From: Chthonomonadales bacterium
Lineage (GTDB): Bacteria > Armatimonadota > Chthonomonadetes > Chthonomonadales > CAJBBX01
Assembly: GCA_027459625.1 (NCBI GenBank)
Contig: DAIDHP010000027.1
Coordinates: 1-54,788, forward strand
Length of the DNA stretch: 54,788 nt
Reading direction: 5' to 3'
Shown piece by piece: positions 27,361-37,018 of the stretch. Made by a program: the position numbers and the translations under genes. Within the stretch, counting starts at the first letter, position 1, and each line of letters starts with the position of its first letter. The notes beneath the pieces were generated by a model. That model made no database searches. It had not been told where the DNA came from and was given only the letters and a program-made list of their open reading frames with translations.

Positions 27361-27939
27361 TCAAAAAGGCGATATTACGTCTCCATTTCCAATAACACGC
27401 TTTCGAATGGGCTTGGCGGGGGATCCTGCGTATATCGTGTAGGGTTCCGTGTCATGATTTACCATGGAACAGGCTGCGATTACGGAGTGCGACTTGAGCG
27501 TGACTCCCGGCAATATCGTGGCTCTCGTCGCCACCCACACTCCCTCCTCCACAGTGATTGGGCGAACGCTTTTACCAAACGCGGGATCGCTCCAATCGTG
27601 GTTACCACAACAAAAATAGACATCCTGGGATATGCACACGCTGTTTCCTATTCGAACCGGCGCCAGGGAATCAATCCATACACGCTCGCCGATCATGCAG
27701 TAATCCCCGATTTCAATAAACCACGGAGATTTGATATTCGCGCTCGGCTTGATGATGACCCCTTTGCCGATCTTCGCTCCGAACAGTCTCAACAGCGCAA
27801 TCTTGAGGCGAGAGGAGGGATTGGCCGGGTTCTGCAGGAACCATGCATTGACAAGGAACCAAATCGCACGTTTTAAAAACCTGGCGCCCTTGTCCAAGTC
27901 GGGTGGGTTTTTATATTGTGACAGATCAACTTTTTGCAT
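27361..27939 (-). CDS. WcaF-like colanic-acid-type acetyltransferase
   Basis: The protein has 192 residues with left-handed hexapeptide repeats. The motifs PSANIKSPWFIEIGDYCMIGE, VWIDSLAPVRIGNSVCIS and GVWVATRATILPGV belong to the WcaF branch of acyltransferases. GNHDWSDPAF carries the likely catalytic His. It would O-acetylate a sugar of the exopolysaccharide. Its start overlaps the end of the preceding glycosyltransferase by 14 bases, so the two are coupled. Confidence 0.88.
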   Translation of the reverse strand: MQKVDLSQYKNPPDLDKGARFLKRAIWFLVNAWFLQNPANPSSRLKIALLRLFGAKIGKGVIIKPSANIKSPWFIEIGDYCMIGERVWIDSLAPVRIGNSVCISQDVYFCCGNHDWSDPAFGKSVRPITVEEGVWVATRATILPGVTLKSHSVIAACSMVNHDTEPYTIYAGSPAKPIRKRVIGNGDVISPF

Positions 27940-29155
27940 CCTCGCTCGCTTCGTATCCGTTCCATTCCATCATCCATGGATGCTTCGTAATATCCGGGAG
28001 GCTATCATGCATTGCGATTCGCTCCAGCAACGCAATGGTATCCTTAGCTATTTTATCCCATCCGATCGAAAGCATGCTATAGCGCTGGTATCCCGTCGAA
28101 ACGAGCCTCTCTCGCAAGGATTTTGAATCCGCCAACTGAATCAGCGCTTTTGCAATCGCTTGAGCATCTATCGGATCAACATACATTGCGGCGTCCTTGC
28201 ATACTACATGCGCGAAATCCAAATTGCTTGTAATGATGGGAACGCCCGCCTGCATGGCGTCGGGGTAATTTCCAGTGAAGGATTCAAGGAGAGTTGGGAG
28301 CAGCATGCAATCCACCGCATGATAGCATGAGGGCACCTCGCTTACCGGCACCTCGCCTAGGTTCAGCATCACATCGTCTCGATGCTTTAATTTCGAATCC
28401 CGAATAAAAGCCTCTGCACCGGCGTATTGATCGGCGTTAACCGTGGTTATCAGGAGTATGTCGTTTCTGTGAAATTTAAGCAGTTCGTCAGCAACGTGTA
28501 AAAGGATCGGTATGTTCTTGTGCGGGAAAAAACGAGACAGGCACAACGCGCGAAAGGTGTGTGACGAGGCGGATATCCTCTCGGAGCTTGCCGTCGATTC
28601 ATGGCAGTACTCCAGTGAAGGAGTGACCGAGTTGGGCATAAGATACATTTTTCCATAAGGTATATTGAGCATATCGTGTAAACGGATCAATACGACGGGT
28701 GTTTGAGCCAAAACGGCGTCGCATTTCAAAAATGACCGAGCCTGCAATCCTCTGCGGATACGATAATAAATCCTGTCACGAACGGAGAGTGACTTCCATG
28801 CGGGGGATTCGGGGTAGAGAATCCAGGAATTATGCACGAGAACGGCTTGCGGACAAGGGGCTTTGTTAAACGCCAGGTTGCCCATCATGAAAAGAATGTC
28901 GGGTTTGTCGCGCTCCAACTCCATCCTCAGGGAGTTTTGAGCGAGCATTTGGCGTATCCCCCCTTGGATATCCTTGAAATAGAGACGCATATGGGGGGCG
29001 TGCAGATCGTGGTAAAGAGGATCCTCGGGAGCGTATACGATGAACTCATGGGGCGTGTCGATATCCCGCAACGCTTTTAAAAAACCCAGCGCCACGGAAC
29101 GCCCGCCGCTGAAACGCAACTCCCTGGAATACAAAGCGATCTTCATGGATAACAT
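27926..29155 (-). CDS. Glycosyltransferase family 4
   Basis: The protein has about 409 residues. ATG 29155 and ATG 29146 (MKIALYSRELRFSGGRSVA) are both possible, and neither has a strong leader. The N-domain opens with a GGRSV loop and includes AVLVHNSWIL. In the C-domain, RALCLSRFFPHKNIPILL and the PTLLESFTGNYPDAMQAGVP segment are typical of family 4, with Glu at the site that contacts the donor. It lies between the methyltransferase and the acetyltransferase, all on the minus strand. Donor and acceptor are unknown. Confidence 0.88.
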   Translation of the reverse strand: MLSMKIALYSRELRFSGGRSVALGFLKALRDIDTPHEFIVYAPEDPLYHDLHAPHMRLYFKDIQGGIRQMLAQNSLRMELERDKPDILFMMGNLAFNKAPCPQAVLVHNSWILYPESPAWKSLSVRDRIYYRIRRGLQARSFLKCDAVLAQTPVVLIRLHDMLNIPYGKMYLMPNSVTPSLEYCHESTASSERISASSHTFRALCLSRFFPHKNIPILLHVADELLKFHRNDILLITTVNADQYAGAEAFIRDSKLKHRDDVMLNLGEVPVSEVPSCYHAVDCMLLPTLLESFTGNYPDAMQAGVPIITSNLDFAHVVCKDAAMYVDPIDAQAIAKALIQLADSKSLRERLVSTGYQRYSMLSIGWDKIAKDTIALLERIAMHDSLPDITKHPWMMEWNGYEASEDAKS

Positions 29156-29172
29156 TTACCACGTATATTTTA

Positions 29173-30000
29173 TTAAGGATTACACTTTGTTAAAACGTAA
29201 TACACACAGGTTGGGCGAATTTTATGAAAAGGTGAAGTGGCATGATACCTCATATTCCATTTTGTTATCGCGCAAAACAAAGAATCGATAATGACACCGT
29301 TTATGGAATTAAACACACCGGATTTAAAAAAAATTCGCAATATTCTATCCGATAATGCAAAAACACAAATATTTTCCGATTTTATTTGTAAATTAACGCT
29401 TTTAATAATGTCCCGAAAGATATTGATTGGAATTCCACGCTCATGCTTTGTAAGTCCAATCCGTGGGAATCTCCAATCCCCCATTGAAATAATTGGCTCT
29501 CTTATTAGAATCATTCCGTTAAGGGCGAGACATCTGGAAAATTCGGTCATAATTGTACTGATATTAGGTATGTGATGCAATACTCCGAAACATGTAATTA
29601 GATTGAAATAATCGTTGGGAAAATCCAGAATGCCGCTCATTTTTGGCTTGATATAATGAACAGGGACATCGCAAATTGCCGATTGGATAAAACTATCCGA
29701 TGGTTCCAATATGATAAAATCCGATATTTGAGACTTATCCATACTATGAAGCAATGGAATGAATTCCGCTCCAGCAGCGCTTCCGAACCCCAATATATGT
29801 GAGATTGATTTTTTGTCCAATTGTGGATATCCGTATCTGAGGTTAAGACCGTGCCATGAGTAGCCACCCGTTTCATGATGATAGATATTTTTAACGAGGT
29901 CCGCATACGCTTCTGACTCATCATTAAACCATTGTTCAATTTCAGAGCTGTTATGGTCATCTCCATAGAGACATTTTCCTGAAAGATAATCTTTATCCAT
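29173..30000 (-). CDS. Class I SAM-dependent methyltransferase
   Basis: The protein has 275 residues. A SAM-binding loop reads HILGFGSAAGAEFIP (a variant GxGxxxG), followed by acidic FIILEPSD, then DYFNLITCFGVLHHIPN, typical of methyltransferases that act on small molecules or sugars. No leader is visible before the ATG. The base composition is AT-rich compared with the flanking housekeeping genes, as for the rest of this cluster. It probably methylates a sugar or sugar nucleotide, but the substrate is not determinable. Confidence 0.78.
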   Translation of the reverse strand: MDKDYLSGKCLYGDDHNSSEIEQWFNDESEAYADLVKNIYHHETGGYSWHGLNLRYGYPQLDKKSISHILGFGSAAGAEFIPLLHSMDKSQISDFIILEPSDSFIQSAICDVPVHYIKPKMSGILDFPNDYFNLITCFGVLHHIPNISTIMTEFSRCLALNGMILIREPIISMGDWRFPRIGLTKHERGIPINIFRDIIKSVNLQIKSENICVFALSDRILRIFFKSGVFNSINGVIIDSLFCAITKWNMRYHATSPFHKIRPTCVYYVLTKCNP

Positions 30001-30039
30001 AGCGGTTATAGTTATTGAATCCCTTGGAAATTGATATAA

Positions 30040-31134
30040 TTACTTTAGCACATAGTCCAGCGCTTTTTGAAAAGATCGCACCATCGCCTCCACGCTAAAC
30101 CGTTCATACGCGGCAATCCTTCCGGCAGCGCCCATTTCGGCAACTTTCTCCCTGTTTATGCACAGATCCAACAAATGACTTTCCAAATCTTCTACGGAAT
30201 TCGACTTGAAATAAACTCCGTTCACGTGTTCTTCAATCACCGACTCCTCGGGACCATGCGGTTCGTTATCCGCCACAAGCAAAGGAACAGCGTAAGCCAG
30301 ACATTGAATGGCGCTTAATCCTATGGGTCCGGGAGAGATAGAAAGGAAGGAGGTGTTCATGTATGGTGATATCGTATCTTGAGTGTATAACGCTCCTGTG
30401 AATTCAACGTTTTGGAAAATATTGTGGGAGGAGCATATGGAATGTAGTCGAAGTCTCTCCGGACCATCTCCGATCAATGTAAGAATGGTATCCTTCGACA
30501 TTGAGGATAACGCTCGAGCGAATGCGTCAATTAGGACACCAATTTTTTTACCCGGAACCAATCTACCAATATATAGAATTCGATATCTTTGTTGATAGGG
30601 AGTAGGCGAGTAGTATTTATCAATTTCAGATGTGTCAATGGAGTTCCATGCAACGAAAAGCATATCCTTTCGAACCCCTAAGAGTGCGAGTTTCTCTTTG
30701 GCCGGAGAGCCATACAGAATGATCGCATCCGCCATGTCCGCCATCTTTTTGTAGATGAAATGGTATTTGTCCCTTGGTCGAATCCCATGCCCCCACCATA
30801 TCCATTTGATCCCCAATCTGCGCGCGACTTTGTATCCAATGAAATTGGTAATAAATCTCGGGTCATACCCGGCGATAACCACATCCGGTCTCAGCTTTCT
30901 GATCAATGCAGGGAAGTCTTTTTGAAGTGTTAGCATTGGGGGAGGATTTCCAAAATAAATGTTGTGCAAAAAGTTAACGCGTAAATTGTCGGGGGCTGCA
31001 ATGCTTTCCAGAGCGGATTGAGGCTGTGGTTGGCCATACGCTAGATGAAGGTCAATCCCGGGCGCACTGGATAGTTGCTGAAAAAATGATAGTCTGTAGT
31101 ACGGCAATATTGGATTCTGTAATAAAATTTTCAA
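30040..31134 (-). CDS. Glycosyltransferase family 4
   Basis: The protein has 364 residues and starts at TTG 31134. It has GT-B architecture. The N-domain shows DVVIAGYDPRFITN and IKWIWWGHGIRPRD. The C-domain has YRILYIGRLVPGKKIGVLI and TLIGDGPERLRLHS, then SPGPIGLSAIQCLAYAVPLL in place of the canonical Glu-x7-Glu site, where the first Glu is missing. It ends near 30040, 39 bases before the methyltransferase start. It resembles enzymes that extend exopolysaccharide units. Confidence 0.85.
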   Translation of the reverse strand: MKILLQNPILPYYRLSFFQQLSSAPGIDLHLAYGQPQPQSALESIAAPDNLRVNFLHNIYFGNPPPMLTLQKDFPALIRKLRPDVVIAGYDPRFITNFIGYKVARRLGIKWIWWGHGIRPRDKYHFIYKKMADMADAIILYGSPAKEKLALLGVRKDMLFVAWNSIDTSEIDKYYSPTPYQQRYRILYIGRLVPGKKIGVLIDAFARALSSMSKDTILTLIGDGPERLRLHSICSSHNIFQNVEFTGALYTQDTISPYMNTSFLSISPGPIGLSAIQCLAYAVPLLVADNEPHGPEESVIEEHVNGVYFKSNSVEDLESHLLDLCINREKVAEMGAAGRIAAYERFSVEAMVRSFQKALDYVLK

Positions 31135-31239
31135 TGACTAAATTACCGATCATCCTCGATCAATGATTTGAGTAGCCGCTGAATATGCTTGCGAACTATT
31201 GATTGGTATCATTTTCGGACGTGCGAAATTGCCTGCCTC

Positions 31240-32373
31240 TTAATCTGATTTTATTAACCATGGAGGGACAGGTCTTGGACCATGTCCTCTTACATGAGAA
31301 ATTACATCCAGAAGATATTTCGCCGCTATATGCCCTGATGTATTTTCCGCAGCCCAGTTGCGGATGCGAATGCGATCTTCTGAGGAAGGCGGTCCGAGGT
31401 CTATTCGTTTCTGCAATATTCGTCTCAGGTCTTCCGCGGATTCGCTGATAAAAGTCTCCCCGCGCCAGCTTTCCTGCAAAAGGTCCTGACCGCCGCATCG
31501 GTCGCTGCAGATAACGGGAACTCCTCGTAAAAGCGCTTCGTTAATAACAACTCCCCATCCATCAAATCTGCTGGGTAATATCAGCAGATCACTGGCTTCC
31601 ACTATTTTCATTGCGTCCTGATTTGCCATTACAGGAATAAATTGTATTTTCTTTTCTATCGCATGTTTTACAGAGAGTCTTTTCCATTTATTACGCAGAG
31701 GACCATCTCCGATCATTTTTAGTGTCCAGGTTTTGTTAGTTATACTCGCAAGTGCTTCGAAAAGGATATCCACACCCTTTAAGTGGAGATATCGACCGAT
31801 AAATACCAAGTTGAATTTATTAAAATTTTGGGTAGCTATAGGATCATATGTTTCAGGCGCATCTAAAAAATATCCATAGGGAAATATGATATTATCTGAA
31901 TATCCACATCGGCGAAACCAATTACCGCCTCCATTATCTCCGATATATCCCATGGCAAGAATAAAATCTATATGTTTGCCATATCGTAGATAATTCATAC
32001 GATGAAGAACAAATCGTAAAAAGCCGATGATACCTCTTCTGGGATGATTTTCCACAAGAAGACCCATGAGTGTATCTGCATTTGATGCCTGTAAAAAAGC
32101 TTTTTTAACGAGAGGGAATGCTCCAATCCCTGAAAATATGTGTACTGTGTTATGAGGTGACGTATGAACAAGCTGATTTATACAAGGATTCTCTGGTTTG
32201 ATAATAACCTGTACATTTCCATCATTTGGAACGGGCCAACCCTGTGATTGTCGGTCGGAGGACAACTCCTCTTCTACGACCCATACGACTTCCCCATCAA
32301 TTAGATCAGCTAATGCTCTGATATGAGCCGATTGATGAAACGCCTTCATGTTCTGCCAAAAGATGATGTCCAA
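31240..32373 (-). CDS. Glycosyltransferase family 4
   Basis: The protein has 377 residues if TTG 32373 is used, or 369 from ATG 32349 (MKAFHQ). It opens with MDIIFWQNMKAFHQSAHIRA. C-domain motifs: NLVFIGRYLHLKGVDILFEA, KMIGDGPLRNKWK and LPSRFDGWGVVINEALLRGV, where Glu precedes ALLRGVPVI as in family 4. It is the third family-4 enzyme of the minus-strand cluster and starts 51 bases after the Wzy-like gene stop. Donor sugar is unknown. Confidence 0.88.
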   Translation of the reverse strand: MDIIFWQNMKAFHQSAHIRALADLIDGEVVWVVEEELSSDRQSQGWPVPNDGNVQVIIKPENPCINQLVHTSPHNTVHIFSGIGAFPLVKKAFLQASNADTLMGLLVENHPRRGIIGFLRFVLHRMNYLRYGKHIDFILAMGYIGDNGGGNWFRRCGYSDNIIFPYGYFLDAPETYDPIATQNFNKFNLVFIGRYLHLKGVDILFEALASITNKTWTLKMIGDGPLRNKWKRLSVKHAIEKKIQFIPVMANQDAMKIVEASDLLILPSRFDGWGVVINEALLRGVPVICSDRCGGQDLLQESWRGETFISESAEDLRRILQKRIDLGPPSSEDRIRIRNWAAENTSGHIAAKYLLDVISHVRGHGPRPVPPWLIKSD

Positions 32374-32423
32374 TGGTATCTCGCAATCAACGATAAGGGA
32401 AAAATGATGATAAATTCAGACAT

Positions 32424-33767
32424 CTATTCACGCACTTCCTTTGTGTAGTCATGCATCCAATACAGGCAACCAATAATCACCCCGGAAAAGATGGAGAAAA
32501 AACGATCAAGAAAGGGATTGCTGAAAAAGGATGTTGCGAATATCTGAATGAGAAAAGCAAACGGTACGACGCCAAGTATTCTGGTTGTAGCACTTCCTCG
32601 CCGAATGTATATTTTCGCAACGGAGCCCCCCGTTTCAAGTGATTTTATCAATACGTAGGTAAACAATCCGCCAAAGACAACGCCTGCCGTATGAAAAATT
32701 CCGTCCCACATCACATCCGCATGCTGCCACATGTCCTTGATGCCGTACATCCGTAAATAGACATCATAATTGTCCGCCCAGTGAAAGGTGGATCCCATTC
32801 CTTTGCCAGTCAACAAATAAATCGGATGAGCAAATAGTTCCTGCCAAGATCCGATCGATTGAGCCAAGCGCATCAATGCTGTGTTGTTTGACACATCATG
32901 CAGAACAAAGAGACGCATATACCATGTATTGAATGTATCAGGTCGGATCAGTATGGTTATTGACAATCCTATAAATATGAATGCGAGAAGAAATAATATT
33001 CCCTTTCTCATTCGATAGTGAAATTCCTTTGCGGGAAGTCCGCTTTTTGACATCATCCAAAAAAGGATGATGAATAGCAATGCGTATGAAAAAATATATT
33101 GTCTTGTTACGCTAAGGAGCGTGGATAAAACGCTGCACGTCAAACAAATCAAGCCGATAGTGTTAATCCGGCCGGATATCAGGGATGCAAATGCAAATGC
33201 GATTAATAAAGGCTGTGCGGGACTTAACAGCTGATAACGCATGGTGCTGACGGCAACATCCTTGAAAGTTATGGCGTAAAAGATGGACCAAACCCATGAG
33301 ATCAAGCTTCCAATAAGTATGGGAGCCAATAGTTCGAAAAGTATCACCTTTCGCCCAGCCAGAAAGTATACCATGTACAGACTGGTGGTGAAAAGGAAGA
33401 AAGGTCCCGCCACGCGAACATATCGTTCCAAAGGCACTCCATACGCAATTAAAGGGATGAAAGTGCTCCCGCAGAAAACTAACATCATCAGGATTATGGC
33501 GTGCAGGGATTTGGGGCCCTTTTTGTGAGGTCCGAATAGAATCAAGAAAAAAGCGGACAGAAAGCAGACAAGCAGCATTACATACTGGCTGTCGGACCCA
33601 CCCTTGGGGCCTCTGAAGTCGATGCTGAAAGAGAGGACATACAGCCAGTATAGAAACCGTTCAAGTCCGTTGAAATTTCTTGTTCCAGGTAATGATAGCG
33701 TCTCAGAATTAGAGTAATCCGGATAGGACGTCTGAGCCGAACCGGGCAATACTGAATCGGGCATCAT
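32424..33767 (-). CDS. Wzy-like O-antigen/exopolysaccharide polymerase, multi-pass
   Basis: The protein has 447 residues with about ten to twelve hydrophobic helices and little recognisable motif, as is normal for the Wzy/Wzy-ligase group. Helix-rich segments include YVMLLVCFLSAFFLILFG and FLLAFIFIGLSITILI. A longer periplasmic loop lies before the last helices (GKGMGSTFHWADNYDVYLR), where catalytic residues usually sit. AAAGG or AGG lies 5-7 bases before the ATG. Its start overlaps the preceding glycosyltransferase by 59 bases. Its position between a flippase and glycosyltransferases makes polymerase the best call. Confidence 0.72.
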   Translation of the reverse strand: MMPDSVLPGSAQTSYPDYSNSETLSLPGTRNFNGLERFLYWLYVLSFSIDFRGPKGGSDSQYVMLLVCFLSAFFLILFGPHKKGPKSLHAIILMMLVFCGSTFIPLIAYGVPLERYVRVAGPFFLFTTSLYMVYFLAGRKVILFELLAPILIGSLISWVWSIFYAITFKDVAVSTMRYQLLSPAQPLLIAFAFASLISGRINTIGLICLTCSVLSTLLSVTRQYIFSYALLFIILFWMMSKSGLPAKEFHYRMRKGILFLLAFIFIGLSITILIRPDTFNTWYMRLFVLHDVSNNTALMRLAQSIGSWQELFAHPIYLLTGKGMGSTFHWADNYDVYLRMYGIKDMWQHADVMWDGIFHTAGVVFGGLFTYVLIKSLETGGSVAKIYIRRGSATTRILGVVPFAFLIQIFATSFFSNPFLDRFFSIFSGVIIGCLYWMHDYTKEVRE

Positions 33768-34908
33768 ACCTACCTTTGTTAAAATCAGATGATGATGGTC
33801 TAAGCTGGGTGAAGGATTTCAATATGCTAGGAACGGTGCGATCATCCAAAAGGCACCCATGCTCATACCTCGATAGAGTCCATCCGATCACACCCTCTTT
33901 GCATCCTATTATCGGAAGACCTATCGCCATTGCTTGCGAAAGCACTCCGCTCGAGCTGTAATGATTGCGATATCCAAGCCAAGCGGCATCAGATGCGCAA
34001 AAAGCGAACGTTTGTTCCTGGCGATTAAGGTAACGATCTGTCTCGAACATTATACCTTTACTCTTTAATTGTCGGCAGGGTTCCGATGATGTGATTCCAC
34101 GAACCTCGTCATCCTGCTTTCCAGCGAAAAAACACGCCCAGTCTTTGGGAAACGAGGGGGAGGCGAAAGCCTGAAGGAGCGTATCGACTCCCTTGCGCAG
34201 GGTGAGGGATCCATAGACCAGTAAAATCTTCTTATTCGCAGGCAATCCTAATGCTTTTCGTGCTGCATCCTGGGGGAGAGGTTCATCCAGGTCCGCTGGT
34301 TCCAAAACATACTTGATCTTATTCGCATACTGTTTCCAAAATGATTGAACATAGAGATATAAAGGTTCGTCCGCTGTAAACAAGACATGCAGGTTTTTTC
34401 TGCGAAGCAAGGTGTTAAGTAAAAAACATTCAGGAGTGTCTAGAGGAGATGAAGGTGCGATGACTCCCATTGCGGGATAATGGAAAGACGGACGCATCAG
34501 CAATCCCGACCAGGGAGTGGATCCGAATGGTGACCCAAACGTTGAAAACACCTTGTCGCAATAATCCAGATAAGGGATAAAAATAACGCTTGACTGTTTC
34601 GCCTCTGCGGAAGTATTCCAGAAATCCTTGAATAAATTGTAGTAAGCAAAATGACGCACAAGAGTGCCGAGTGGACCTGGCCGCCAATGATTTGAGATGG
34701 ATTTATTGATAAATAACACTTCGATACGATTAGCGCATGCTTCCTGCATCTCCTTGTAAGCGGGATTATCGATGCTCTCCGGCAGCGTGGCAAGAAAAAC
34801 CTTCAACCCATGGTCAATCATCGAAGAGGCTGCATATCGAACATATTGCATATGATGTCCGTCAGAATGGGGTTCTATGATGAGAATTGTGCGATCAGAA
34901 TTAGTCAA
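33709..34908 (-). CDS. Glycosyltransferase-like protein (family 4 type, divergent)
   Basis: The protein has 399 residues and starts at TTG 34908, which overlaps the flippase stop by 8 bases. It opens with a strand TILIIEPHSDGHHMQYVRYA and has a C-domain with KKILLVYGSLTLRKGVDTLLQA, typical of a GT-B donor domain, followed by FCASDAAWLGYRNHYSSSGVLSQAMAIGLPI (read in two parts: DAAWLGYRNHYSSSG and QAMAIGLPIIG). The canonical second-domain Glu is not obvious. It is the first glycosyltransferase after the flippase. Confidence 0.78.
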   Translation of the reverse strand: MTNSDRTILIIEPHSDGHHMQYVRYAASSMIDHGLKVFLATLPESIDNPAYKEMQEACANRIEVLFINKSISNHWRPGPLGTLVRHFAYYNLFKDFWNTSAEAKQSSVIFIPYLDYCDKVFSTFGSPFGSTPWSGLLMRPSFHYPAMGVIAPSSPLDTPECFLLNTLLRRKNLHVLFTADEPLYLYVQSFWKQYANKIKYVLEPADLDEPLPQDAARKALGLPANKKILLVYGSLTLRKGVDTLLQAFASPSFPKDWACFFAGKQDDEVRGITSSEPCRQLKSKGIMFETDRYLNRQEQTFAFCASDAAWLGYRNHYSSSGVLSQAMAIGLPIIGCKEGVIGWTLSRYEHGCLLDDRTVPSILKSFTQLRPSSSDFNKGRYDARFSIARFGSDVLSGLL

Positions 34909-36283
34909 TGGTTTCTAATTCCAATTTGTTAAGTTCCAGTTTGAATTCGCGTGACATCGTCCATGTTAACAAAATCATTGGAGGAAATACAAGTGCAAAT
35001 CCTGCACCTGCGGTTCCGAAATATGTAACGGATACAAGCGCGAGCGGGAGTGTGAAAATACTACTGGATAGGATTAAAATGGACGCTTTTTTTATAGAAC
35101 CTAGTCCCATTAAAAAAATGTAGTGCATGTGAAACCATACTTCCAAAATGAAATATAATCCAAAAAGAAAATGAAGCCAGAATGTGGGTACCACTTTAGG
35201 ACCATACCAATAAAAGACTAAATATTTACCGAATAATCCAATTATACTACCAAATGTACACGCATAAATCATAGTCGTTTTCATCGCTCGATTATATGCC
35301 TTATGTATCCATTGCTTTTCTCCCCGGGTCGCCGCGTCCGCAATGGCTGGCCAGAGAGGCTGGGATATCATCGCAACCATTCCCATGCCAAGATAAAAGG
35401 CTTGCATCATAATTCCTACATGGGCTGAGGCGACCGGGCCCATTATTCTGCCAGTAATAATGATACTGAAATCATTGCTTAATATTCCTGCGAGTTGAAC
35501 AAGTGAAAAAGCGATGCCTGTGCCAATCACTCCCTTCAATGCGGTTTTCCGAAAACTTCTGACACGTGGACGTAAATAGGGACGCGTTTTCAGAATAAGA
35601 ATCAAGTAATTAAGCAAACGCGCTAAAGTGTTAGCACCATTGACCGCAAGGATGACGCCTAATACCGTTGGTAAATATTTAGTAATGAAAAAAAGTGAAA
35701 CAAGGCATAGCATATTGCCAAGTGCGCCCCAAGTATTGAGAATATATTGTTCCTGATAGCCCATTTGAGCCGCTTCACCGATGCTAATAAGCATCCGAAT
35801 GGCAAATAAAATAAGTAAAAGTGACAGACTATCCCTGATTTCATGTAGATAAGGACGGTATTTTAATCCAAATATGAGTATTGGGTTGCCATACCAAACA
35901 AGTAAAAAAGCGATAGTAATGATGGGCAAGACGATACCCATCATCATGAAGAAGGTACTGGATATGAGCTGATTTTCCTTATTCGTGTCTTTTATGGCGG
36001 CCGCTTCAGCTATCTTTCGGGTTAAACCAGGACCTATTCCCATGCTGGATAATCCAAGCCACCCGATTGCCGCTGCCAATGTGGAGTATACACCGAAACG
36101 AGCGACTCCGAGGGCATGTAAGGCTATCGGCATTGCGAGGACTTGTACGGAGGTGTTTACGACTTTGGATATTATGGATGTGATTACGGCGAAACTGAGA
36201 TTTCTCTTTCGTTTTAAGGCTGGGCTTGGAGAGGGGGAAGAAGGATTGTGCAATTCATTTTTTGACGTGTTGCTATCAGCCAT
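34901..36283 (-). CDS. Wzx-type polysaccharide flippase
   Basis: The protein has 460 residues with about twelve hydrophobic helices, of the MATE-like/MOP superfamily. It would carry the undecaprenyl-linked repeat unit from the cytoplasmic to the periplasmic face. The N-terminal helices include LAMPIALHALGVARFGVYS and LSSMGIGPGLTRKIAEAA, and the last part has IKKASILILSSS. The start ATG 36283 has a weak AGG leader. It is the first gene of the minus-strand run that ends at 25035. The overlap with the next gene indicates one transcript. Confidence 0.88.
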   Translation of the reverse strand: MADSNTSKNELHNPSSPSPSPALKRKRNLSFAVITSIISKVVNTSVQVLAMPIALHALGVARFGVYSTLAAAIGWLGLSSMGIGPGLTRKIAEAAAIKDTNKENQLISSTFFMMMGIVLPIITIAFLLVWYGNPILIFGLKYRPYLHEIRDSLSLLLILFAIRMLISIGEAAQMGYQEQYILNTWGALGNMLCLVSLFFITKYLPTVLGVILAVNGANTLARLLNYLILILKTRPYLRPRVRSFRKTALKGVIGTGIAFSLVQLAGILSNDFSIIITGRIMGPVASAHVGIMMQAFYLGMGMVAMISQPLWPAIADAATRGEKQWIHKAYNRAMKTTMIYACTFGSIIGLFGKYLVFYWYGPKVVPTFWLHFLFGLYFILEVWFHMHYIFLMGLGSIKKASILILSSSIFTLPLALVSVTYFGTAGAGFALVFPPMILLTWTMSREFKLELNKLELETID

Positions 36284-36991
36284 GGATTACCTAACGTTTA
36301 TTCTAAACGAAAGAGAGGGTAAGATATAAGGATGATGAAGTGAAACATGAAAAATCATCACTAAAATTGTATAAATTATTAAAAGTTTTTTATCAGTTAG
36401 ACATCTTTGGTTCGTGAAAAACATGCTTGGTGTATTAACTCGGTAGGAAATGCTGTGAGAGTACTCATAATCCCGTTTGATCATGCAATTAAGATGATGT
36501 AAATTATACCCGATTTCTGGGATGATTTCAAGTAAGTACGCATAATGATGTCTGTATATGATCAATTTCATTTGGTGTAGCGAGGTTTGCTCATCCAAAC
36601 AAGATAGATGATGGATGGACAGGGGAGGGGCAAACTTGGCATGAGCTCAATGGGTGAGTTGAGCCGCTTGAGCAATCACGATACGTCGCAAGATATCGGA
36701 TATTACGAATCGCAAACAGAATTAGCTACATGGATTAATATAGATCTCGTGGGCTTGACCTGCGTCGATATGTTTAGTATAATGTAAAAGTTAGGAAAAC
36801 TAGGAAGGTCGTGAATTGTCCTTCCTCATGCCTCTGATGCATGACGTACATCTTTATGATGTTAAATGTAATCAAGTAATTACATGAAATATCTTACACT
36901 CCGAATGTTTTATAATATATAATTAAAATATAAAAAAGTGTCAATTATTGCGCATAACTTAAATGATATGCAGAATACGTAGGTATGTGAT
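36284..36991. other. AT-rich intergenic stretch between the divergent flippase and FkbM genes
   Basis: About 700 bases with no convincing gene. The minus-strand frame of 103 codons at 36287-36598 has no leader and no family signal. Promoters for both directions should lie here. The only candidate I can state is at 36894-36923. Confidence 0.5.
36894..36923 (+). promoter_or_regulatory. Possible promoter for the FkbM genes
   Basis: TTACAC (36894-36899) and TATAAT (36918-36923) are separated by 18 bases, about 95 bases before ATG 37019. The surrounding DNA is very AT-rich, so chance matches are likely. Confidence 0.35.
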
Positions 36992-37018
36992 TTGATCACA
37001 AAAGGATTAAGTAGAAAT

